Positions 17,204 through 25,468 of a DNA stretch of 32,937 nucleotides are shown here, piece after piece. The notes below the pieces were generated by a model. That model did not search any database. It was not told the DNA's origin and saw only the letters and a list, made by a program, of their open reading frames with translations. Position numbers and translations under genes: made by a program. Within the stretch, counting starts at the first letter, position 1. Every line of letters begins with the position of its first letter. This stretch comes from Verrucomicrobiota bacterium (lineage in GTDB: Bacteria; Verrucomicrobiota; Verrucomicrobiia; Limisphaerales; CAIMTB01): assembly GCA_963205105.1 (NCBI GenBank), contig CAUJJW010000236.1:1-32937 (forward strand). The letters are read 5' to 3'.

Positions 17204-18267
17204 TAGAAGGGAAATCTTTCGACCTTCTGAAACCGGCCAGATACATCGCCCGAAAGCCCCAGATCGTCCGGATTCAGCACCATGGCTGGAGATCCTTCCC
17301 TCAAATCGAACTTCGAGATGTCGGCCCACAAGACATTGGGGCTGGTCGTCAACTCGAAGAAATAGCGACCAGACGAGAGGTTGATGGCAGTTCGATACTC
17401 CGTGTTGTAGATGCCGAAACCCTTGTAAGGCGCGCCAAAGGGCACGGATACGTTGCGGGCCACCGATAGCACGCTCGCCACTGCCTCACGTTCGTTCTTC
17501 GGCTCGGGCAGCATGGCAGAAAAATAGGCAGCTCGCTGAAAGCGGTCCGTGGCTTTCACGTTGCCAGGAAGCGGGATATCACTGCTTGGCTTGGAGAAGT
17601 CATGCTGCTTCAGCAACGCGAGCTGTTCATCGTAAGTCGGATCGTTCGTCATGAGCTTATATTGTCGGCCATGATGAACCACCTGCTTGCCCTTGATGAA
17701 TTCGATGATCGCGGAATCTCCCGAGGCATCTTCAATCGCGAGATGAACGTTGGCGTTGTGACCGTGGGCCGACACCATGACCACCTGGACCTTCTCCAAT
17801 GCGACAAGTGCCTCTTGGACCGTCGACGCATTGTCCAACAGATACTGCAACCAAAGCCCGGCCTGGAGTCCGGGTTTCCCTGCCTGTCGCGGACCGAAAT
17901 CCGTGGCGTTGAGGTAGAGCATGTGACCTGCAAGTCCCTTCTCGTTCACCCCGTCCGCCGTACCTATCCCGTAAATCGTTGTCACCAGACTACCGTGCTG
18001 GGAGGTCCACGTTGCGGGGTTCTCCTTGACCACCTGATCGGTTCCGGCCAGCCCGCCGTTTCTCTGCATGCCCCTCGGCAGAACCGTCAGAATGGGCTGG
18101 GTGGATTCAGGCCAATCCATGGTGCGTCCAACCAACACAGCGAAGTTGTTATCATTCCACAGTATCCGACTACAGGCCTCTGCGACGGGAGCGAGATTCA
18201 GGATGGAGGCGATGGCAAGGAGGGCAACGGCTTCGGTCTTGGGTTGTTTGGGGCTCATGGGGGGCAT
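17203..18267 (-). CDS. Exported choloylglycine-hydrolase-family linear amide hydrolase (Ntn type)
   Basis: The start is ATG 18267 (MPPMSPKQPKTEAVALLAIA), or nine bases later at 18258; neither has a strong ribosome site. The signal peptide ends PVAEA, so cleavage exposes Cys32 in CSRILWNDNNFAVLVGRTMD. A free N-terminal Cys followed by this pattern is the catalytic hallmark of the family, whose members hydrolyse linear amide bonds such as those in bile salts, penicillin V or acyl-homoserine lactones. Further family blocks are GSLVTTIYGIGTADGVNEKG, AGHMLYLNATDF, LMTNDPTYDEQL and YRTAINLSSGRYFFEL. Length (354 residues) is normal. It is probably periplasmic. The substrate cannot be read from the sequence. 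An IS110 fragment begins at its stop codon. Confidence 0.92.
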   Translation of the reverse strand: MPPMSPKQPKTEAVALLAIASILNLAPVAEACSRILWNDNNFAVLVGRTMDWPESTQPILTVLPRGMQRNGGLAGTDQVVKENPATWTSQHGSLVTTIYGIGTADGVNEKGLAGHMLYLNATDFGPRQAGKPGLQAGLWLQYLLDNASTVQEALVALEKVQVVMVSAHGHNANVHLAIEDASGDSAIIEFIKGKQVVHHGRQYKLMTNDPTYDEQLALLKQHDFSKPSSDIPLPGNVKATDRFQRAAYFSAMLPEPKNEREAVASVLSVARNVSVPFGAPYKGFGIYNTEYRTAINLSSGRYFFELTTSPNVLWADISKFDLREGSPAMVLNPDDLGLSGDVSGRFQKVERFPF

Positions 18268-18527
18268 TGGTGGTGAGTCCAGGGCTCTGAGTACCGGACA
18301 CCAAGTTTCGGCTGTCGCGGGACTCGGGCCTCCCTTTGCCAGATGCCTCCCGATAGTCAAGGGCGTTCGGCTTCAGCCTCCAGGGGAGCGATGTGAGGCA
18401 CCATGCTTCAGCTTGCGTGTGACCGTATGACCAAGTCTCGAAGTCCGACTGAGTTTCCATGGTGACTTGATAACCATTCAAACTCCCACGAATCCCGAAC
18501 TGCCGAACCGGTTGCTCGCGCTGCCAT

Positions 18528-20618
18528 TCAATTCCGAGGTGGCGTCCAACGAAACATCATGACGTGGTTCAGTCCGGCATTCTCCAGGAACAGAACGTAC
18601 TCACCATTTCTGCGGAGGGAGACGTTCAGGGCATTGTCAGAGTCGACACAACCTCCACTGCCCTTGAAGCCATTGATGTCCGGCCGGAGCGTGCCGACGT
18701 ACCCTCCAGTATCCATCCTGTGCACGCGAATGAGTCCGTAGCCGTACGCGACAAAAAGATACTCTCCGCAGGCCTGCATTGCGATCGGCGCACCCCCGCC
18801 ATACCCGGTATCCGGAGTGTACGACTTGTCGTTGATGGGTAGGTTGATCGTCCATCGTTTGACCCTTCGCGCTTCATCAGACCAACGATCGAAACGGATG
18901 ATCAGGTTGCAAGCGTTCTCCTCCGTTCCCGGTGAGCCGCCGACAAGCATGGTGTCATCACCGGGGAGGAAGAACAGTCGCCGTAACCGGTCCCCGGGAA
19001 ACTCCGCCGGGTACGTAGAGGTGGTCTCCGAAGCCCTTCGATAAATCGGGTTGCCGCGTGGATCAATCCCTTCGCACGGGAGATGAAAGATCCTCCCATC
19101 CCCCGAACATTGCCAAATCCCGGCTGTGGAATCCAGGTGCATGAATCCCCAGCGAGGCTGCCCTTTCTTCGATGCAAATTCTTCGGGGTCCGGCAAGCCG
19201 TCGCCGTCAGCATCGGACCAGATGAAGGATTCAGCATCCTCTGGCCAACGCTTGCCGTTGTCCGGACGCCAGGTGCTGGCACCCGCCACGTAGCCGCACG
19301 GGGCCGCCACCCAGCCTTCGCCGAACTTGTAGATTTCCAGACTGCCGGTGCCTTGAGCGCCACAATAGAGAAAAAGACTTTGCCCGATCCGGCGCACGCC
19401 ATTGATGAGACGATGGCTTGGGCCATGGAGGTCGGTAACACGGCCATCGCTCGGGTACTTGAAACGATCGACGGTCAATCCCATGAGGGATTGCTCACGA
19501 CCCGGAGGCTTGCTCCAGTCCATGCTGAAGACATTTTCCTTGGTGTAGACGAGGCTTTCATTGGCCGGATCCAAGGACGCCGTATCCAACCAGTTGCCCA
19601 GGCCGAAGACGTGCCAAAGTCGCTGACCTGACGGGGAGTAGGCTTCGATCAACGCATTGTACCAGGAGCCGAGGACACCGGCGACATAGAGACGGCCGGC
19701 CGCATCGTAAGCTAGACCTCGGATCCAGTGGAATTTCTGCGGCTCGTACCGCCCGGGCTCACCCGAGAAGATCCCGCCCTCCGCGCCGAAAGTGCCCACC
19801 TTCCTGGGCTCCCCGGTGACATCATAGATCCAGATTTGGCTGTGCCGGTTCAAACCGCCCACCAGCAGCTGGCCGCCCGGATTGAAGGTGAGCGCACAGG
19901 GATTCTCGAAGCCGGTGATCTCTGGCCCGGGCTGCCCGTCCTTTGAGAATGAGACTAGCTTCACGCCCCCCCGGTCGAACGGTTCCGCCCCTGGCTTCCC
20001 TTGCACAACCCAGATCTGACCGCTAGCAGCGATAGCGATGGGGCCCGGGGTCGGGGCGGCGAAAGTGCGGAGCTCCTGCATTGTAGCCGTTGCCAGGACG
20101 CGGATCTTGCCCGCTGCGGAGTCGCTCAAATGGAGTTCACCCCCACGCAGCGCCAGACCGTTGATGCTGCCGCCTGTAATCGGGGTACGGTTGTAGCTCT
20201 CGTCGCCGAGGCGCGTACGAAACAGTCCGACGCCGGTTCCGATGTAGACGTAGGATTCGTCGACGGCTACGGCGGATGCGCTACTGCCAAACCCACTGTC
20301 ATAGTCGTACTTGGTCACGAACCTGCCCTCCTTGTACGAAGCGACTCCGCCATATCCTTCCGCAACACCCGCTGAGAATACCGTGCCATCGGGCGTCACG
20401 GCGATGCCGATGGCAGTCACGGGTACCGATTGGTGACCCGTTTGCGTGGCAAAGGAGTTGGCGAGCCATGAGTGGATGACCGAGCCGGGCAGATCACCGT
20501 TTGTAACGGATTCCGCCGCATCCACTCGAACGAGAAGGAACGTGAAGTAGCAGGCCCACCAAAGCGGATTCCGATAGCGCCTCTTCACGTCCTCACCATC
20601 ACTTCGAAGAGAAAGCAT
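18528..20618 (-). CDS. Exported beta-propeller protein (NHL/SMP-30-like) with a Ca-binding loop
   Basis: The 696-residue protein starts at ATG 20618. After a short basic n-region, NPLWWACYFTFLLVRVDA is a probable signal peptide. Repeated blade-like units follow, for example VTAIGIAVTPDGTVFSAG, INGLALRGGELHLSDSAAG, CALTFNPGGQLLVGGLNR and IRGLAYDAAGRLYVAGVLG, the pattern of NHL/SMP-30-type propellers. Near residue 470 is SDADGDGLPDPEEF, an EF-hand/dockerin-like calcium loop inserted in the propeller. The C-terminus ends with further blades (VGTLRPDINGFKGSGGCVD). The function is unknown; binding of sugar or protein outside the cell is likely. A mobile remnant starts 66 bp upstream of its start. 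Confidence 0.87.
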   Translation of the reverse strand: MLSLRSDGEDVKRRYRNPLWWACYFTFLLVRVDAAESVTNGDLPGSVIHSWLANSFATQTGHQSVPVTAIGIAVTPDGTVFSAGVAEGYGGVASYKEGRFVTKYDYDSGFGSSASAVAVDESYVYIGTGVGLFRTRLGDESYNRTPITGGSINGLALRGGELHLSDSAAGKIRVLATATMQELRTFAAPTPGPIAIAASGQIWVVQGKPGAEPFDRGGVKLVSFSKDGQPGPEITGFENPCALTFNPGGQLLVGGLNRHSQIWIYDVTGEPRKVGTFGAEGGIFSGEPGRYEPQKFHWIRGLAYDAAGRLYVAGVLGSWYNALIEAYSPSGQRLWHVFGLGNWLDTASLDPANESLVYTKENVFSMDWSKPPGREQSLMGLTVDRFKYPSDGRVTDLHGPSHRLINGVRRIGQSLFLYCGAQGTGSLEIYKFGEGWVAAPCGYVAGASTWRPDNGKRWPEDAESFIWSDADGDGLPDPEEFASKKGQPRWGFMHLDSTAGIWQCSGDGRIFHLPCEGIDPRGNPIYRRASETTSTYPAEFPGDRLRRLFFLPGDDTMLVGGSPGTEENACNLIIRFDRWSDEARRVKRWTINLPINDKSYTPDTGYGGGAPIAMQACGEYLFVAYGYGLIRVHRMDTGGYVGTLRPDINGFKGSGGCVDSDNALNVSLRRNGEYVLFLENAGLNHVMMFRWTPPRN

Positions 20619-20684
20619 GGTGGAAGGTTAGCGGCCCGCGAGATCGAGGGAAAGGACTCCGCCGGGTTTGGTAAACATTTCCAG

Positions 20685-21120
20685 GGGGTCAGGTCACGGC
20701 ATTGAACATTTTAACTCGATCGTGACTTGCGATCCCTTGCCCTGCGGGCCGCCTCGAGGCGCCGGATCTTTCGTCACCGCTCCAACGTGCGCCGCAACGC
20801 TTCCACGCATCGCTTTCTCGTCGGATGAACATCCTGGGCTTGCCCGAACCGTTTCACGGCCGCCGCCGCAGGGTACTTCAATCCAGGGATCAGCTGGAAC
20901 ACTTCTGCCAGTCGAAAGCCCAGGCGCCGCACCGGCGTGAACAACACGGCGTCACGCACCCAGGTTCCGTGGGCCATCAGTGCCAACGACCACGGTTCAT
21001 CGCTGAGTTTTTCCGCTGCCTACCACCCATCCGCCACGACCACTCGAAGCTTCCGCGCCATGGCGAATAGCTCCCCAAGAGGCCCTTCAAGGTGAAATGT
21101 CGCAACTTGACCTCATTGAA
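20685..21120. mobile_element. Degenerate element with GGGTCAGGTC-type inverted ends (copy A)
   Basis: The left end reads GGGGTCAGGTCACGGCATTG at 20685-20704. The right end, 21096-21120, contains ATGTCGCAACTTGACCTCAT, an imperfect reverse complement of the left end (AATGYCGYRACYYGACCYC). The same ends bound copy B at 23767-24015. Inside is a broken transposase C-terminus (20774-21019, minus). Such ends are known around REP-associated tyrosine transposases and related small elements in Verrucomicrobia; this identification is from memory. The right end lies 12 bp from the stop of the FG-GAP gene. Confidence 0.55.
20774..21019 (-). pseudogene. Transposase C-terminal remnant (REP-associated tyrosine transposase-like)
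   Basis: After an in-frame TAG at 21020 the minus-strand frame is open to TGA at 20774: LSDEPWSLALMAHGTWVRD, then VRRLGFRLAEVFQLIPGLKY, PAAAAVKRFGQAQ and RKRCVEALRRTLE. The order LAEV....GLKYPAAAAAVKRF resembles the helical C-terminal DNA-binding part of IS200-like/REP-associated tyrosine transposases. The HUH catalytic domain is missing. It lies inside a pair of inverted GTCAGGTC-type ends, which fits a decayed element. The family call is tentative. Confidence 0.45.
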
Positions 21121-21132
21121 ACAACCGGGGCG

Positions 21133-23604
21133 TCAGCGAGCCGCGGATCCCGATCCCGCAGCGGGTGCCTGAGCGAGGCGGAAATAGCGGGCGCTGGCCC
21201 CGGGTTGAAGGGTGATCCGCCTTTCGCCATCGACCACCTCGGGCGATTCCGCCGCGGCCTGCCAATCGGGTGGGACGAGTTGGGTGGCGGATTGCAGGAC
21301 AAAATCCACCGACGCGGGCCAGGCGACGCGGAGACCGGAAGGACTGCGGGTGAGGTCGAGGCGGGCCTCCATCCGGGGAGGTTCGCATGAGTTGCGCAGG
21401 ATGACCGTCCTGTCCGCGAGGGTGCCCACCAGCAGATCGGGCCGACCGTCTCGATCGACGTCCCCAACCCCCAAGCGCTGGAAACCCTTTCCCTCGAACC
21501 GAATCAGATGCGCACCGGCGTAATACTCCGCAACCGGTTCGAAGCTCCCGTCGCCCCCCCCGGCCAGAACATTGACGCTGCCCGAGGCGTAGTTGCCCAC
21601 CGCCAAATCGGCATCGCCGTCGCCGTCGAGATCCACGATCACCAGGGTGTCCGGATCAGGGCCTACAGGATGGTGCACCGGTGCTCCAAATGTTCCGTCG
21701 CCCCGCCCAAGGATCACCATGGCGCCGGTGAGAGAGTCCGGTGCGGTTCTGCCGAGGATCACCACGTCGGGTTTTCCATCACGGTCCAAATCGCCCGTGC
21801 GAATGGCGGAGGGAAACCAGCCCGCACTCGAAACCATCGCTTCGTGGAACGTTCCGTCTCCCCGCCCCCGGAGGATGGCAACGCCTTCCAGGAAGGCCAC
21901 GCCAAGGTCCGGAACGCCATCAGCGTCGAAGTCCTCGATGACAACTGAGTTCGGCGCGCGCCCGATCGGCAGGGCTTCGCCGGGATCGAATGTGCCATCG
22001 CCCACTCCGTAGAGGATGACAGCTGTTCCATCTCGCTGGTCGGCGATGGCCAAGTCAGGCACCCCATCGGCGTCGAGATCGCCGGCCGCCACGGCGACGG
22101 GTTCAGATCCTGCCCGGGTGGTTACGAGCGACTTGAACCGGCCCGCCCCATCTCCGAAGCGGAGGCTCAACAACGCTGTGGCATCCAGGGCGGCGAAGTC
22201 CACGAGACCGTCCTGGTTGAAATCCGCCGAGGCGAAGGCAAAGGGCGCGGCGTTGAAACGATACGGGAATCCCGAAGGACCGAACCCGCCGTCAGCGAGT
22301 CCAACCGCCACGGAGAGTCCTTCCGACGTGACTTGGACAAGGTCCCCGAGGCCGTCATTCGTCAGGTCCGCGAACGCGACTCCCGTCACCCGCGTGCCGC
22401 CGGCGTAAGTCGTCTGAGAGGAGAAGCTGCGCAGGTTTCCATCGTCGCGGGGAGTGAGGACGGTCACCCATGCTCCACCCATGGCGCCGGCACCGCCCAC
22501 GGCGACTTCCCGGAGACCGTCACCCCCAGGATCGAGCGTGGTGAGCGTGACCGCTCCGGGGAGCGCATCCGCCGATAGCGCCGGTTGGAATTCGCCGTTG
22601 CCCAGCCCGTAAAGCACGGCCACCCGGCTCTCCCTCGGCAGAGCTACGACCAAGTCGGTTCTTCCGTCACGGTTCAGGTCGGCGGCGTCGATCCCAATCG
22701 GGGAGCCCTCGATCGAGACGAGCCTTGGCTCCGCAAACGAACCGTCGCCATTCCCCGACCAGATCTGGATGAACCCGGCAGCATATCCCGTGGAGGTCGC
22801 CAAGTCGGGACGATGATCGCCGTTGAAGTCACCGAGGGTCATCCCGGCATTGATCCAATCGGATTGCCGGGATATCGCCGGTAGAAACGTTCCATCACCC
22901 CGCCCAGGGAAAACCGCAACCCACGCGGTGACCGTGGCCACGACCAGATCCAACCGGCCGTCGGCATTGAAGTCACCGGACCGGATACTCACAGGTCCCG
23001 GATAGGTGGGAATGCGTTCGCCCAACCGCAGCGTGCCGTCGCCGACGCCGTGGAAAACGACGAGGCTGCCGCTCGCCCCGTAGTTCACGGCCGCAATGTC
23101 GAGGACACCATCGCCGTCGAGGTCGCCAGCGGTCACGGCAAGCACCCTCCGACCGGCATCATATTCGCGCGGCTTCTGAAAGGTGCCGTCGCCGTTTCCG
23201 AGCAGCACGAACAGGGAATTTCCCGTCTCGTTGTCGCCACCGACAACCAGGTCCAACCTACCATCCCGATTGAGGTCCCCAGCGGCCACCGAGGCACCTG
23301 GAATCTGGAAGCCCGTTGCGGGAGCAATCCGCTGGGATCCATCAGGCTGTCGAAGGATGACGGTGACGCCTGACCCCGGATGGGCGATGGCGAGGTCGGG
23401 AAAGCGGTCCCCGTTGAAATCGGCTGCCACCAGTTCACGGGGAGCCTCCGGAATCTCCTTCACCCTCGGTGCTTGGAACGCCGGAGTGGCACAGGGGATG
23501 GGGGCGGACCATCCCGGAAGCCCAATGAGTATGGGGAGAAGGACGGCGGACAGAAGGAGCCACTTCTTCCGGAATCGTGGGGGTGTCCGCTCTCGTCGAG
23601 TCAT
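21133..23604 (-). CDS. Exported FG-GAP/VCBS repeat protein with about 14 repeats
   Basis: The preferred start is ATG 23604, where a basic n-region (MTRRERTPPRFRKKW) precedes LLLSAVLLPILIGLPGWSA; ATG 23661 is also in frame. About 14 calcium-loop repeats of the form D-x-[ND]-x-D-G-x-x-D-[LIFV] occur, for example DFNGDRFPDLAIA, DLNRDGRLDLVVG, DLDGDGVLDIAAV, DFNADGRLDLVVA, DFNQDGLVDFAAL, DLDADGVPDLAIA, DLDGDGDADLAVG and DVDRDGRPDLLVG. They alternate with GxGDGTF-like strands, as in integrin-type propellers. Fourteen repeats would make two seven-bladed propellers. The C-terminus (LRVAWPASVDFVLQSATQLV) is the short beta module common in this secretome. The role is probably adhesion or ligand binding at the surface. 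Confidence 0.92.
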   Translation of the reverse strand: MTRRERTPPRFRKKWLLLSAVLLPILIGLPGWSAPIPCATPAFQAPRVKEIPEAPRELVAADFNGDRFPDLAIAHPGSGVTVILRQPDGSQRIAPATGFQIPGASVAAGDLNRDGRLDLVVGGDNETGNSLFVLLGNGDGTFQKPREYDAGRRVLAVTAGDLDGDGVLDIAAVNYGASGSLVVFHGVGDGTLRLGERIPTYPGPVSIRSGDFNADGRLDLVVATVTAWVAVFPGRGDGTFLPAISRQSDWINAGMTLGDFNGDHRPDLATSTGYAAGFIQIWSGNGDGSFAEPRLVSIEGSPIGIDAADLNRDGRTDLVVALPRESRVAVLYGLGNGEFQPALSADALPGAVTLTTLDPGGDGLREVAVGGAGAMGGAWVTVLTPRDDGNLRSFSSQTTYAGGTRVTGVAFADLTNDGLGDLVQVTSEGLSVAVGLADGGFGPSGFPYRFNAAPFAFASADFNQDGLVDFAALDATALLSLRFGDGAGRFKSLVTTRAGSEPVAVAAGDLDADGVPDLAIADQRDGTAVILYGVGDGTFDPGEALPIGRAPNSVVIEDFDADGVPDLGVAFLEGVAILRGRGDGTFHEAMVSSAGWFPSAIRTGDLDRDGKPDVVILGRTAPDSLTGAMVILGRGDGTFGAPVHHPVGPDPDTLVIVDLDGDGDADLAVGNYASGSVNVLAGGGDGSFEPVAEYYAGAHLIRFEGKGFQRLGVGDVDRDGRPDLLVGTLADRTVILRNSCEPPRMEARLDLTRSPSGLRVAWPASVDFVLQSATQLVPPDWQAAAESPEVVDGERRITLQPGASARYFRLAQAPAAGSGSAAR

Positions 23605-23699
23605 GGGAAGGTGCAAATCCAATAGGTCACAGCGGCGATTTTCACAATCCGGTTTATCCATCCGCGGCGCTTGAACTTCGCGCCCTTCGTGGTCGGTCG

Positions 23700-23735
23700 A
23701 ATGGGGTCAGACCTGCACCATCGACATTCTGACAC
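23700..23735. repeat. Isolated GGGGTCAGACCT-type element end
   Basis: ATGGGGTCAGACCTGCACCA begins at 23701 and is followed by TCGACATTCTGAC. It resembles the left end of copies A and B (GGGGTCAGGTCACG) and lies only 32 bp from the left end of copy B. It is probably a remnant of another member of the same element family. Confidence 0.4.
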
Positions 23736-23766
23736 ACCTCGGACGAGCTCCCTCCCGAAATGGGAC

Positions 23767-24015
23767 AATGGGGTCAGGTCACGACAATCAATAAGTGGAG
23801 TGTTTTAGATGAGTGCTACAGGGCCGACTGGCTGGTTTGTTCCAGGACCCGGATGATTTCGGATCGGGGAATCAGGAGGTGACGGAGCGCGGTGAGCGTC
23901 CGGAAATGCCGACGGTCGATCACTCGTAGAACGGTCTTGTCGCAAAGGTCCAAGGCCGCCGCGGTCTCTCGAACACTCACTTAAATGTCAAATGTCGTGA
24001 CCCGACCCTATTGAA
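23767..24015. mobile_element. Short element with GGGTCAGGTC-type inverted ends carrying an HTH gene (copy B)
   Basis: The left end has GGGGTCAGGTCACGACAAT at 23770-23788. The right end, 23991-24015, contains ATGTCGTGACCCGACCCTAT, its imperfect reverse complement. The element is about 250 bp and contains one small helix-turn-helix gene on the minus strand. The right end overlaps the TAG stop of the esterase gene, so that gene's last codons may come from the element. Compare copy A at 20685-21120, which has matching ends. Confidence 0.55.
23816..23980 (-). CDS. 54-residue helix-turn-helix (excisionase/MerR-like) protein
   Basis: This gene is below common length cut-offs. The frame runs from GTG 23980, immediately after an in-frame TAA, to TAG at 23816-23818. 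It reads MSVRETAAALDLCDKTVLRV, then IDRRHFRTLTALRHLLIPRS and EIIRVLEQTSQSAL. The pattern [LS]xVREtAaaLxLxxkTVxRxIxxxxxxxxxxxRxxIPrsEI is the HTH_17 (excisionase-type) DNA-binding fold: helix 2 about residues 4-10, recognition helix about 13-23, then a wing and IPRSEI. The upstream TAA suggests the N-terminus may have been longer once. It sits alone inside the GTCAGGTC-ended element, so it probably serves or descends from that element. Whether it is expressed is unknown. Confidence 0.65.
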   Translation of the reverse strand: MSVRETAAALDLCDKTVLRVIDRRHFRTLTALRHLLIPRSEIIRVLEQTSQSAL

Positions 24016-24838
24016 ACTCCCGCGATAATTTCTCTCCGCGAACCCACTGACCAAGCACCGATAAATACTCCTTCGGTAATTCGTGGCCGTAACCACGCAT
24101 CACGATGGACGTGAAATCAACATGGTGCTCCTCAGCCAGATATTCCAAGGCGCGAGCAAGATGCATCTTTGGCTCCGGCTTCGCATCCGCTCGGTCGCCA
24201 CGGAGGAGAAGAAAGCGGCAACTTTTCATCGCAGGCTCTTGAAGGACATGCGCCGCAAGTGGCCCGAAGCCACCCTCGACAAAATAGAACGCCTGGAAAT
24301 GCTGTAAAATGAACCTGTCATGGCCTGCGAGCAACACCGCGACGGTGTGTCCACCGTTGGAAAAGCCACCCAAGGCGCTCCTCTCTGGCGTGGTATTCGG
24401 CACCACATCGAAAAGGCGCTGGAGCATCAACCGGTAGGCATGGCTCGCAGTCTCGTAATCCTCCATCGTGACCAAGGCACTGTCATCCTTCTTGTACGCA
24501 CGCTTGAACAGGGGGAGGGCTACACAAATGAAGTCGCGCGGGACGACCATCCGGGCGGGTATCGGCAAACCATCGCCTCGGCCACCTTTATCTCCGTCCA
24601 GGAAAATGAAAACGGGGAACTTGCCGTCACGCGAATAATTGCTGGGCAGTGTGGCCGTCAGGCGGGCGGGCTGCCTCTCGCCGCTGGCTAGTGTCTCCAA
24701 GGTGTTTGGCAAGTCCGGGAACTCCAGTCGAAAGGTCGCATCAGGGTCCAACTTCACGGCATCCGCACCGTGTACGACCTCCAACAGGCCTGCTACGAGA
24801 CCAAGAGTTGCAACGAATGCCGTGAATCGAAATCTCAT
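24008..24838 (-). CDS. Exported alpha/beta-fold esterase
   Basis: Start ATG 24838 is preceded by AGAGAA and begins MRFRFTAFVATLGLVAGLLE, a signal peptide cleaved near HGADA. It is a 276-residue esterase-D/feruloyl-esterase-like hydrolase: an N-terminal beta stretch (ARLTATLPSNYSRDGKFPVF), the oxyanion region IFLDGDKGGRGDG, the nucleophile elbow ALGGFSNGGH (Ser160), LLLRGDRADAKPEPK (Asp215 or Asp218) and MRGYGHELP (His252). The substrate is unknown. The gene begins 51 bp after the core site of the attC at 24889-24988, in the cassette orientation, so it could be a fourth cassette whose own attC is gone. Its TAG lies in the end of a GTCAGGTC-type element. It is unusual among cassette genes in carrying a signal peptide. 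Confidence 0.88.
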   Translation of the reverse strand: MRFRFTAFVATLGLVAGLLEVVHGADAVKLDPDATFRLEFPDLPNTLETLASGERQPARLTATLPSNYSRDGKFPVFIFLDGDKGGRGDGLPIPARMVVPRDFICVALPLFKRAYKKDDSALVTMEDYETASHAYRLMLQRLFDVVPNTTPERSALGGFSNGGHTVAVLLAGHDRFILQHFQAFYFVEGGFGPLAAHVLQEPAMKSCRFLLLRGDRADAKPEPKMHLARALEYLAEEHHVDFTSIVMRGYGHELPKEYLSVLGQWVRGEKLSREFQ

Positions 24839-24888
24839 TTCTCTAAATAGACACCGCGGAGTTGTACTTTGTATGTGTCCGTGGGCGG

Positions 24889-24988
24889 GCCTAACGCCTG
24901 CGTGAGCGATAGGAGCCAGCGGGAATCGGACTCAAGAGTTAAAGCGAGCGTGGAGGCTTCCTCCCGTTCGCTCGACGCAATGCTCGGC
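24889..24988 (-). other. attC recombination site 3 (100 bp)
   Basis: Read on the minus strand, it starts with GCCGAGC (a degenerate R'' core) and ATTGCGTCGAGCGA, and ends TCGCTCACGCAGGC plus the core GTTAGGC, a perfect GTTRRRY. The L arms pair (TTGCGTCGAGCG against CGCTCACGCAG) with one extra base on the 5' arm, as in classical attC sites. The 5' core has one change from GCCGAAC and lacks one spacer base, so it may recombine less well. Its sequence is clearly related to the attC at 25871-25971. Confidence 0.85.
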
Positions 24989-25099
24989 AGCATTTCCGCA
25001 AACAAGAATCTCCTGCGTCCAATGAACCCGCTGCATCCCAAAGCCAAGCAAGGGGCAGCAGTTCCAGCTCCAGGAGTTGATGTGGTCAACATAGCGGAA

Positions 25100-25450
25100 C
25101 TAGCTGTCGGTACAGATCAGCACCATCCCGATTACCAAGCATGGTCCCCAGACAAGCACCGCAAATACAGGAAGCCAAAAATACCTAAAATCATGACACC
25201 ACGCCATAATCGCGGCAGCTATCATGGTGCTGCATAGTATAAATCCGGAACGCTTCCCGTGGCTCGTGCCAAAAAAGAGTAGGCCAAAAAGTACGATGGG
25301 TGGCAGGCCGATGATGCCGAGCAGATGAATCCGATTCAGAAGCCCCGAGCTTGTGAATGGTGAGCCGTACATCCCGGCGCCGGCAAATGCAAAGAAAAGG
25401 CCTAGTAGGGACGACACAATCAGAAGGGAAAGGAGAAGTGGTTTGTACAT
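25100..25450 (-). CDS. Cassette gene: small integral membrane protein of unknown function
   Basis: Start ATG 25450 (MYKPLLLSLLIVSSLLGLFF) lies 18 bases after the core site of the preceding attC; there is no clear Shine-Dalgarno. The 116-residue protein is almost wholly hydrophobic, with about four membrane helices: residues 4-25, 42-62, 70-86 and 91-113 (LHLLGIIGLPPIVLFGLL-like, SGFILCSTMIAAAIMAW, YFWLPVFAVLVWGPCLVIGM). It has no recognised family. It is the sole gene of its cassette, followed by a 110-bp AT-richer stretch and then attC 3. Small membrane proteins are common in integron cassettes (family knowledge). Confidence 0.8.
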   Translation of the reverse strand: MYKPLLLSLLIVSSLLGLFFAFAGAGMYGSPFTSSGLLNRIHLLGIIGLPPIVLFGLLFFGTSHGKRSGFILCSTMIAAAIMAWCHDFRYFWLPVFAVLVWGPCLVIGMVLICTDS

Positions 25451-25468
25451 GGCGGGATTTTACCAATT

